Shown: positions 8,885 through 14,836 of the stretch, in pieces
Numbering within the stretch: position 1 is the first letter of the stretch
How the letters are laid out: each line of letters begins with the position of its first letter
Source: Limnohabitans sp.
Lineage (GTDB): Bacteria > Pseudomonadota > Gammaproteobacteria > Burkholderiales > Burkholderiaceae_C
DNA length: 27,926 nt
Direction of reading: 5' to 3'
Assembly: GCA_018883305.1 (NCBI GenBank)
Contig: VEQI01000003.1
Coordinates: 1 to 27,926 of the forward strand
Notes under the pieces: model-generated
The model's input: only the letters and a program-made list of their open reading frames with translations
What the model was told of the DNA's origin: nothing
Database searches by the model: none
Translations under genes and position numbers: made by a program

Positions 8885-9616
8885 CTACACTAGACTCATC
8901 GGACCCGAGGTCGGACGATCTGGCAGCTCAAGTTTGAACTCGCGCTTGAGAATGGCCTGAATCTCTTCATAGCAACAACCAAAGCGCAGCACCCGACGTG
9001 TGCCCATCTCGATGATGGTGCTGCCCACCAGCCATGGGTTGGCGTACTTGCATTGACCATGGTCGACGTTGATGTCCACTTGCGCCAGCACTTCCTGCTC
9101 AATGTCTTGCAAGCGAAACTTGTTGCCGGTGAGAGAGCGATTGGCGGAAGACCCCATCAGTGGAACGCCGGCTTCAAACGCAATGCGTGACAGCGCGTTG
9201 TGCAGATCGCCTGCATTGAGCAGCAGATCCATGGTGTTGCCCTTGGTGGAGCGACGCAAGGCGCCAAACTCCACCGTGCGCAGAAAGTCGTGATCGGCTC
9301 GGTACGGTCCGACGATGGACAGGGGCAAATTGTGATCAAGAATGATGCATTTCACCAAATCCCGATCAAGTGCATCGGCCTCGATCAACTCCGAGAACGT
9401 ATCCCAGGTGCCAAGAACGCCGTTGGGCTTGGCGTTGCTGCGGTTTTTGATTTCGTAAATGCGTTCAACGGCGCGAGCTGTGTGTCCGAAGATGGCGTAA
9501 GACACATCAAAGGGCACGATGCCCACACCGCCAGCTTGCATCAGGCGAAAAATTTCTCGGGCTTGTGCTTGCAGTTCAGCGCCTGTGGGGACATGGCCGT
9601 TTCCAAGGAGTTTCAT
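8885..9616 (-). CDS. Divergent YrdC/Sua5-fold protein, copy 1 (unknown substrate)
   Basis: A 243-residue protein with the YrdC/Sua5/YciO layout. The family normally makes L-threonylcarbamoyl-AMP from threonine, bicarbonate and ATP for tRNA t6A modification. Matching positions are Lys57 and Arg59 (EIKNR), Ser-Ser-Ala-Asn at 156-159 and Ser-Thr at 199-200. The usual PTET-YGLG motif is replaced by PFDVSYAIFG at 35-44. It shares PYRxDH (104-109), LLNAG (131-135), GNKFRLQDI (164-172) and CYE (215-217) with the paralog at 10723-11397, suggesting a distinct subfamily. The start is the ATG complement at 9614-9616, chosen by alignment with the family start; the ribosome site is weak. It is last in a likely three-gene minus-strand unit. 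Function is unknown; a carboxylate- or carbamoyl-adenylating role is only a guess. Confidence 0.78.
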   Translation of the reverse strand: MKLLGNGHVPTGAELQAQAREIFRLMQAGGVGIVPFDVSYAIFGHTARAVERIYEIKNRSNAKPNGVLGTWDTFSELIEADALDRDLVKCIILDHNLPLSIVGPYRADHDFLRTVEFGALRRSTKGNTMDLLLNAGDLHNALSRIAFEAGVPLMGSSANRSLTGNKFRLQDIEQEVLAQVDINVDHGQCKYANPWLVGSTIIEMGTRRVLRFGCCYEEIQAILKREFKLELPDRPTSGPMSLV

Positions 9617-9674
9617 AGTGGGACTCTGGCAAAAGTGTGATGAAGTATTGATCGAGCCGTGAAAGGGATGGCCA

Positions 9675-10658
9675 CTATTCGGGTTTGAGGTTGGCTTCCT
9701 GAACAACACCGATGCTGCGCTCCAGGTCGGCGGCCAACAGTGTGCGCAGATCATCCGGGGTGCCAGGTCGCAACACATATCCTTGTGATGCAAACCGAGT
9801 CTGCGCGACCTTGTCTTGCAGTGACTTGGTCAAGGCCGCATTCAGTGTCTGCACAACGGCGGAAGGTGTGCCTTGCGGCGCAAAAAGGCCATACCACAGC
9901 TCCACCTCGTAGCCCGGCACACCGGATTCCGCCACGGTGGGTACCTCTGGCAACAAGGGGGAGCGCTTGGCAGCAGCCACGGCCAGGATGCGGAGCTTGC
10001 CGCTGTCAATGAATGGCTTGGCGCTGGACAGGGTGAGGATGGCCGCCTGGGTATGGCCGGCCACCACATCGCTCATGGCTGGACCAGCCCCTTTGTATTG
10101 CACATGGGTGATTTTCACCCCAGTCATTTTGTTGAATAACTCCGAGGCCAGGTGATGCGGGGTGCCGTTACCGGGGGCACTCCAATTCAAGGCAGCGGGT
10201 TTGGCTTTGGCCAGCGCAATCAGCTCCTGTACCGAATGGACCTGAATGGCAGGATTGACCACGAGCACCAGGGGCGCGGTGGCGACCAAGCCGATGGGCG
10301 CAAACGATTTCACCGGATCAAACGGCAGCGTTTTGTACAGCGCCTGATTGATCGACAAGGTGTTGGAGCCAAACAGGATGGTGTAGCCATCCGCCGGTGA
10401 TTTGGCAACCAGGTCCGAGCCAATGTTGCCACCAGCCCCTCCCTTGTTTTCCACCACCATGGGTTGTCCCAGCAGCTCGCCGAGCTTGGGCGAGATTTCA
10501 CGCGCCAGGATGTCCGTGCCACCGCCCACGGCAAATGGCACCAGCAATTTGATGGGACGATCTGGAAATTTTTGCGCCCAGGTGGCGCCGCACAGCGCCA
10601 GAGCGCTGGTGGCGAGCAACGCACGACGTGCAAGACGGGTGAGGAGAGGAGGCGTCAT
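9675..10658 (-). CDS. Bug/TctC-family solute-binding protein (between YrdC-like genes)
   Basis: A 327-residue periplasmic binding protein. Residues 1-29 form a signal peptide (basic ARR, hydrophobic core, ATWAQ end), followed by the family start KFPDRPIKLLVPFAVGGGTD. Other family motifs are VVENKGGAGGNIGSDLVAKS, PADGYTILFGSN, NGTPHHLASELF, HVQYKGAGPAMSDV and the C-terminal EVPTVAESGVPGYEVELWYG. The ATG complement at 10656-10658 was chosen because it begins the signal peptide; a further in-frame extension upstream is not credible. It lies 64 bp after one YrdC-like gene and 58 bp before the other, all on the minus strand, so all three probably form one operon controlled from the LysR intergenic region. 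The ligand is unknown. Confidence 0.9.
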   Translation of the reverse strand: MTPPLLTRLARRALLATSALALCGATWAQKFPDRPIKLLVPFAVGGGTDILAREISPKLGELLGQPMVVENKGGAGGNIGSDLVAKSPADGYTILFGSNTLSINQALYKTLPFDPVKSFAPIGLVATAPLVLVVNPAIQVHSVQELIALAKAKPAALNWSAPGNGTPHHLASELFNKMTGVKITHVQYKGAGPAMSDVVAGHTQAAILTLSSAKPFIDSGKLRILAVAAAKRSPLLPEVPTVAESGVPGYEVELWYGLFAPQGTPSAVVQTLNAALTKSLQDKVAQTRFASQGYVLRPGTPDDLRTLLAADLERSIGVVQEANLKPE

Positions 10659-10722
10659 GGTTGAAAAATCTCCAAGTGCGTTCTGACGGGCATGATGACG
10701 AACGGGCAGGGTGAGCAAACGA

Positions 10723-11397
10723 TCAAGCGGGCGGAATCGACACGCCAAAATGACGCGCCAGCACATCGCCGATCAATTCGTAGCAAGCACCCTTGCGCAC
10801 CACTTCCAGGGTGTCAAAGTTGATGAGCGTGGCCGATCGCTGATAGGTGTGGTACTTGCGCAAACCGTAATCAATGACAGTGTCGGCGATCGAGAGCAAT
10901 TCTTGCGGGATGTCTTGCACGCGAAACTTGGTGCCGGTGTTGGTCAGGTTGGAAGAGGACCCGAAGATGGGGAAGTTCTCTTCGCGGCTGAGTTGGCACA
11001 AGGCAGCATGAAACGGCCCGGCGTTGACCAGCATGGCAATGGTTCCGTCCTTGGAGCTGCCGGCCAGGGAGGCGGGGTCCAGCCGCTGCATCAGCGGGTG
11101 GTCTGGCCGATACGGCGCAATCACGCCCAACGGCAAGTCGTATTCTTCCGTCAGGGCCGTGATCATGGCTGCAGCCCGATCACTCACCTGATGCAAGCTG
11201 CGGTGAATGGCCATGTCGCCCACCATGGCGTTGAGTTTGGTGGGGGCTCGCCCCTTGGTGTGGAAAATTTTTTGTAATGACGCTTGCGAACCGCCGGCGA
11301 TGGTGTAGCCCACATCGACGGGGAAGATGGCGATGCCTCCGGATTGGAGCGTATGGAACGCGCGCCGCGCGTCACCGGCGATATCGAGCACTGACAT
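10723..11397 (-). CDS. Divergent YrdC/Sua5-fold protein, copy 2 (unknown substrate)
   Basis: A 224-residue YrdC/Sua5-fold protein, first gene of the minus-strand unit and divergent from the LysR gene. Lys48 and Arg50 (HTKGR) match the nucleotide-site KxR of the family. SSSN at 147-150 replaces the usual S-A-N, and PVDVGYTIAG at 26-35 replaces PTET-YGLG. Shared with the other copy are PYRPDH (104-109 numbering is similar), LVNAG (123-127), GTKFRVQDIPQE (155-166) and GACYE. The ATG is preceded by GGAGA, a good ribosome site. Genomes normally carry a separate TsaC/Sua5 for t6A, so these two are unlikely to be the essential copy (inference). The context with a Bug protein suggests a metabolic rather than tRNA role. 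Substrate not assigned. Confidence 0.78.
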   Translation of the reverse strand: MSVLDIAGDARRAFHTLQSGGIAIFPVDVGYTIAGGSQASLQKIFHTKGRAPTKLNAMVGDMAIHRSLHQVSDRAAAMITALTEEYDLPLGVIAPYRPDHPLMQRLDPASLAGSSKDGTIAMLVNAGPFHAALCQLSREENFPIFGSSSNLTNTGTKFRVQDIPQELLSIADTVIDYGLRKYHTYQRSATLINFDTLEVVRKGACYELIGDVLARHFGVSIPPA

Positions 11398-11496
11398 GAA
11401 GTCTCCAGGCCTCAGGCGTTGGTCAAGTGGCCTAGCCTACGGCTGCATTACCATTCGTGCAAATTGATTGTTCTTATGGATTGATTGGAAAATCGA
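11398..11496. promoter_or_regulatory. Divergent intergenic region with repeated TTGATTG motifs (candidate LysR-regulator site)
   Basis: This 99-bp spacer separates the LysR gene from the YrdC-like/Bug operon, the classic place for LysR-type control. It contains the direct repeat TTGATTG at 11464-11470 and 11481-11487 (17-nt period). The reverse complement, ATCAATT, recurs in the spacer just after the LysR gene (around 12449-12457), upstream of the next Bug gene. No clear -35/-10 pair was fixed. Assigning these as binding sites is inference. Confidence 0.4.
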
Positions 11497-12417
11497 ATGC
11501 ATGTCACTTTCCGCCACATTCGTGCGGCCGTCAGCGTGAGCGAGCACGGCAGTTTTCGTGCGGCTGCCGAAGCCATTCATCTCTCGCAACCGGCGCTGTC
11601 TTTGGCCGTTTCTGAGTTGGAACAACTGCTGGGGGTGACGTTATTTGACCGTACCTCCCGCTCTGTCACCATGACCGAGGTGGGGCAAGGATTTTTGCAA
11701 GGCGCATCACGGCTGATGGAGGATTTCGAGCGGTTGGTGCATGAGACAGGGGATATTGCGCAATCCAAACGCGGGCGGGTGGTGGTGACGTGTGTGTCTT
11801 CCATCGCAGGCCGCGTGATGCCGTTGGCTCTGCAGCGCTGCACGGAGTTGTTTCCCAAGGTGGAGGTGACGGTGCGTGATGATGTGGCGTCGCAAGTGAT
11901 TGCCGCGGTTCGCTCCCGAGAGGCCGACTTTGCCGTCACCGTGCAACCTCTGGAGGTGGGTGATGGCATGCTGTTTGAACCTTTGAGTGAAGACCGCTTT
12001 CACCTGGTGTGTCATCGCGATCATGGTCTGGCGCGGCGACGCACGGTGGCTTGGCATGACTTGCATGGCCAGAGCCTGATTTCGCTGTCCACTTCCAGCG
12101 GAACACATCACATGGTTCACGATGAGTTGGTGAGACAACGCATTGAGCCCGCACGGACTACCGCGGTTTCACATCTGTCCACCGTGCACGGCATGCTAGA
12201 AGCCGGATTTGGCGTGGCGGTTCTGCCTCAACTGGGGTTGCCGGTCCAGGGACATCCCACGTTGGTGGTGCGTCCGCTGGTACGCCCGACCATGTCGCGC
12301 GTGGTGGGTGTTTATCGACGTCTGGATCGATCTCTGTCACCGGCGGCGTCGGCATTGTTGGATGTGATCCGCTGGGTGCTGGATGACGCGCGGCGTGAGC
12401 GAAAGCGTCGCGTGTGA
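11497..12417 (+). CDS. LysR-type transcriptional regulator
   Basis: A 306-residue LTTR. The N-terminal winged helix-turn-helix spans about residues 1-60, with the family pattern HGSFRAAAEAIHLSQPALS then VSELEQLLGVTLFDR and the wing TMTEVGQGFL. The rest is the substrate-binding-like effector domain (SLISLSTSSGTHHMV, ESGFGVAVLP-like AGFGVAVLPQLGLP). The ATG at 11497 is preferred over a TTG four codons upstream because it matches the usual LTTR start. It is divergent from the YrdC-like/Bug operon and is followed, 103 bp after its stop, by another Bug gene on the same strand. It is the only regulator in this region, so it probably controls one or both units in response to a carboxylate, with autoregulation (inference). 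Confidence 0.92.
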   Translation: MHVTFRHIRAAVSVSEHGSFRAAAEAIHLSQPALSLAVSELEQLLGVTLFDRTSRSVTMTEVGQGFLQGASRLMEDFERLVHETGDIAQSKRGRVVVTCVSSIAGRVMPLALQRCTELFPKVEVTVRDDVASQVIAAVRSREADFAVTVQPLEVGDGMLFEPLSEDRFHLVCHRDHGLARRRTVAWHDLHGQSLISLSTSSGTHHMVHDELVRQRIEPARTTAVSHLSTVHGMLEAGFGVAVLPQLGLPVQGHPTLVVRPLVRPTMSRVVGVYRRLDRSLSPAASALLDVIRWVLDDARRERKRRV

Positions 12418-12520
12418 CGATAAGAAAATCGGGACAATCATTCTGAAGAATCAATTGGACTGATGAGGGCAGGGCGCCTAATCTCTTGTGCATTGGCATC
12501 CTCTCACCGGGAGATTCACC

Positions 12521-13507
12521 TTGCGTCCCTCATTGCTTGTCTCTATCGTTGGGCGTTGCGCCCTGGCCGCTGTGGCATGTGTATTCACCATGAGTGGCGC
12601 CAGCGCAGAGACGTGGCCGTCGCGTCCCATCAAATGGATTGTGCCGTTTCCGCCTGGGGGTGGGGCGGATGCGCTGGCTCGGATGTTGAGCGAACGCTTG
12701 CGCGCCAAACTGGGGCAAACCGTGGTGTTGGAGAACAAGACAGGGGCCGGCAGCAATATCGGTACCGAGTTTGTGGCGAAGTCGGCGCCGGACGGCTATA
12801 CGTTTCTCATCAACACCGATGCCATCGCCATCTATCCACAACTCTATGCCAACCTGCGTTACGACCCCTTCAAGGATTTGGCACCCGTGACCTTTGTGGC
12901 GAGTTCCCCGCTCCTCCTGGCGGTTCATCCCAGTGTGCCAGGCAAGACGGTCAAGGAATTTATCGAGACCGCCAAACGGGAGGCCACCAAGATCAATTTT
13001 GCCAATCCCGGGCAAGGCTCGCCGCATCATCTGGCGTTTGAGTTGTTGGCGCGCACTGCAGGGATCGATATCGGACAAGCCAATTACCGCGGAGGTGGGC
13101 CAGCACTCAACGATGTGGTGGCCGGTCATGCGCAAGTGGGGATGTTCACCTACGGGGCGGTCCGCCAATTTGTTCAGGGTGGGCAACTCAAGCCTTTGGC
13201 CTTGCTGACCGAGAAGCGCAGTGAACTGGCGCCTGACATGCCCACCGTGGTCGAGGCGGGATGGCCAGGGGTGCATGTGGCCTTGCGTTTTGTGGTGATG
13301 GCCCCGGCGGGCACACCTGCAGACATCACGGCACGACTGCATGCAGCGATTGCAGAAGTCTCGAAGGAGCCTGACTACTTGCAGCAGTTGCGTCAAGCCG
13401 GGTTTGAGGCCTTCGTGACCAGTCCGTCGGACACAGGGGCGTTGCTACGTGGTGAGTCAACCCGCTGGGCGCCGATTTTGAAGTCCAGTGGTATTCGGTT
13501 GGATTGA
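12521..13507 (+). CDS. Bug/TctC-family solute-binding protein (downstream of LysR gene)
   Basis: A 328-residue periplasmic binding protein. A TTG start at 12521 is proposed because GGGAGA (12509-12514) sits 6 nt upstream and because translation from here gives a clean signal peptide (RPSLLVSIVGR, hydrophobic core, SGASA-E). An in-frame GTG at 12488 would add 11 residues but has no ribosome site. The mature part has the family motifs TWPSRPIKWIVPFPPGGGAD, VLENKTGAGSNIGTEFVAKS, APDGYTFL, PHHLAFELLA and NYRGGGPALNDVVAG. The upstream spacer shares an ATCAATT motif with the LysR divergent region, suggesting common control. The ligand is unknown. No membrane subunits accompany it. Confidence 0.88.
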   Translation: MRPSLLVSIVGRCALAAVACVFTMSGASAETWPSRPIKWIVPFPPGGGADALARMLSERLRAKLGQTVVLENKTGAGSNIGTEFVAKSAPDGYTFLINTDAIAIYPQLYANLRYDPFKDLAPVTFVASSPLLLAVHPSVPGKTVKEFIETAKREATKINFANPGQGSPHHLAFELLARTAGIDIGQANYRGGGPALNDVVAGHAQVGMFTYGAVRQFVQGGQLKPLALLTEKRSELAPDMPTVVEAGWPGVHVALRFVVMAPAGTPADITARLHAAIAEVSKEPDYLQQLRQAGFEAFVTSPSDTGALLRGESTRWAPILKSSGIRLD

Positions 13508-13570
13508 GTGGGTGATCCGTGAGCGTGGCAGATCAACTACTGTCATACGTTCAAGCTGCATCATGCTGTT

Positions 13571-13599
13571 TTGCCAAATTTTTCCAAGACATCTAAACT
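13571..13599 (+). promoter_or_regulatory. Candidate promoter of the broken ParD-like gene
   Basis: TTGCCA (5 of 6 match to the -35 consensus) at 13571-13576, a 17-bp spacer, and TAAACT (4 of 6) at 13594-13599. The expected start point lies a few bases before the ATG of the antitoxin remnant at 13615. Found by eye; no score computed. Confidence 0.4.
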
Positions 13600-13614
13600 C
13601 AGGCCATCAGCACC

Positions 13615-13674
13615 ATGAACATCTCGCTTCCGGATGCGCTCAAGGCCTTTGATGACCAAGTACGCTTATTCTGA
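13615..13674 (+). pseudogene. Truncated ParD/CopG-type antitoxin remnant
   Basis: The frame starts ATG and reads MNISLPDALKAFDDQVRLF before a TGA stop. The first 12 residues match the characteristic start of ParD antitoxins (MNISLPDALKAFV-DEQV in many proteobacterial copies), the beta strand of the ribbon-helix-helix DNA-binding domain. One codon appears missing after AF, and homology ends after DQV. The helix region, the toxin-binding tail and any ParE toxin gene are absent. A plausible promoter lies just upstream. It is best read as the leftover of a deleted or interrupted parDE toxin-antitoxin locus. With only about 16 informative residues, a chance match cannot be fully excluded. Confidence 0.6.
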
Positions 13675-13790
13675 TAGCTTGCGCTAAGGCGTTAAAGCGA
13701 TTTCCGCATCTGCTGCATTACGTCGATCACTGTCGTCGTGTAATCGTGATGCGATTTCTTTTAGTTACCGGGTTGAAAAGGCCAATAAGA

Positions 13791-13819
13791 TTGCCTCTTA
13801 ACCGTGATATGACTACACT
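13791..13819 (+). promoter_or_regulatory. Candidate promoter for the Bug/CoA-ligase pair
   Basis: TTGCCT at 13791-13796, a 17-bp spacer and TACACT at 13814-13819, each 4 of 6 to the sigma-70 consensus. It lies 58 bp upstream of the Bug gene start at 13877, in a low-GC stretch. No operator-like palindrome overlaps it. Confidence 0.35.
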
Positions 13820-13876
13820 GGAGCCAAGTATAAAAACGACTCTACGTTCATGGCGTATGGTCATCAAGAGACAAGC

Positions 13877-14836
13877 ATGATACGAATCTTCCTTGCAGCC
13901 CTCACCCTTGCGGCGGCCGCGCTCCAACCCGCACTGGCGCAGGATTGGCCAAGCCGCCCCGTGACCTTCCTGCAACCCTATGGTCCGGGCACGAACCTCG
14001 ACGCCATAACGCGATATCTTGCTGGCGTGCTGGGACCTCAGTGGAAGCAGCCCATTGTGGTTGAGAACAAGGCGGGTGCCAATGGCGTGATCAGCACAGA
14101 GCAAGTGGCACGTTCGTCTGGCGATGGGTACACATGGTTGTTCACCGGCCCAGGTCACTTCACGAATGAAGTGTTGATGGGCAAGGTGCCTTTTGAACAA
14201 AAGGACTTCAAACCCGTGGCGCGTCTCGCCAGCGTGATGCTGGTCCTCGTCGTGCCAGCCGACTCGCCTTTCAAGTCAGTCATGGACATTGTTGAGGCTG
14301 CGAAGAAAAATCCGGGAAAAGTGAGCTACGCTTCGGCAGGAAGCGGAAGCGCCCAACATCTGTCGGCTGCAGCGTTCCAGAGTGCCAGCGGCGCACAGTT
14401 TCTTCATGTGCCCTATAAGACGCAAGCTGCCGCTCTGACCGATACGCTCAGTGGTCAGGTAAGCTTTACGTTCTCTGCGCTAGCGACGGCGAAGGCGCAA
14501 CTGGCCTCTGGGCGCATCCGTGCAATAGCTGTCACCGGTCCGCGCCGCTCAGAGTCACTGCCCGAACTCCCGACGGTTGCCGAATCGGGTGTGCCTGGTT
14601 TTTCGTTCTTCTCGTTCAACGCCGTGTTCGTGCCTGTCGCGACGCCTGACGACGTGATTCGCAAGTTCTCCGATGCCTTGGGCGCAGCGATCCGTACGAC
14701 ACAATTTGCGGAGTTGGCGAAAGCTCAGGGTTTCGAGAGTGATTACGCAGATGTGCAGGCTTGGAGTGCGGCCGTCCCCTCCGAACGCAAGAAGTGGCAA
14801 GATCTGATTCGTGTCAGTGGCGCGAAGAATGAATAA
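13877..14836 (+). CDS. Bug/TctC-family solute-binding protein (paired with CaiC-like ligase)
   Basis: A 319-residue periplasmic binding protein. The ATG at 13877 begins a clean Sec signal peptide (MIRIFLAALTLAAAA, then QPALA-Q cleavage near 21); an in-frame start nine codons upstream is less likely. The mature N-terminus DWPSRPVTFLQPYGPGTNLD is a variant of the family motif: PFxxGGGxD becomes PYGPGTNLD. Others present are VVENKAGANGVISTEQVARS, SGDGYTWLF and HVPYKTQAAALTD. The ligase gene starts inside its last codons (8-nt overlap), so translation is coupled and the two functions are probably linked. Codon choice is less biased than in neighbouring genes, which suggests more recent acquisition (visual impression, not computed). 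Ligand unknown. Confidence 0.88.
   Translation: MIRIFLAALTLAAAALQPALAQDWPSRPVTFLQPYGPGTNLDAITRYLAGVLGPQWKQPIVVENKAGANGVISTEQVARSSGDGYTWLFTGPGHFTNEVLMGKVPFEQKDFKPVARLASVMLVLVVPADSPFKSVMDIVEAAKKNPGKVSYASAGSGSAQHLSAAAFQSASGAQFLHVPYKTQAAALTDTLSGQVSFTFSALATAKAQLASGRIRAIAVTGPRRSESLPELPTVAESGVPGFSFFSFNAVFVPVATPDDVIRKFSDALGAAIRTTQFAELAKAQGFESDYADVQAWSAAVPSERKKWQDLIRVSGAKNE

Larger units (their letters stand above)
13508..13876. other. Gene-poor junction between two Bug genes
   Basis: About 370 bp without an intact gene. The left part (to about 13674) holds a candidate promoter and the first 19 codons of a ParD-like antitoxin that runs into a stop. The right part (13675-13860) has lower GC than its surroundings, with T-rich and A-rich runs, and carries a candidate promoter for the Bug gene that follows. 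It marks the left edge of a block whose codon use differs from that of neighbouring genes. No transposase, direct-repeat pair or tRNA was recognised at this edge. Confidence 0.6.

Noticed and set aside
13675..13760. Possible dispersed repeat (AGCTTGCGCT / AAGGCG / AAAGCG) at the island edge
   Set aside because: It vaguely recalls GCGCT-type repeats of Comamonadaceae, but no clean stem forms and no second copy occurs in the window.
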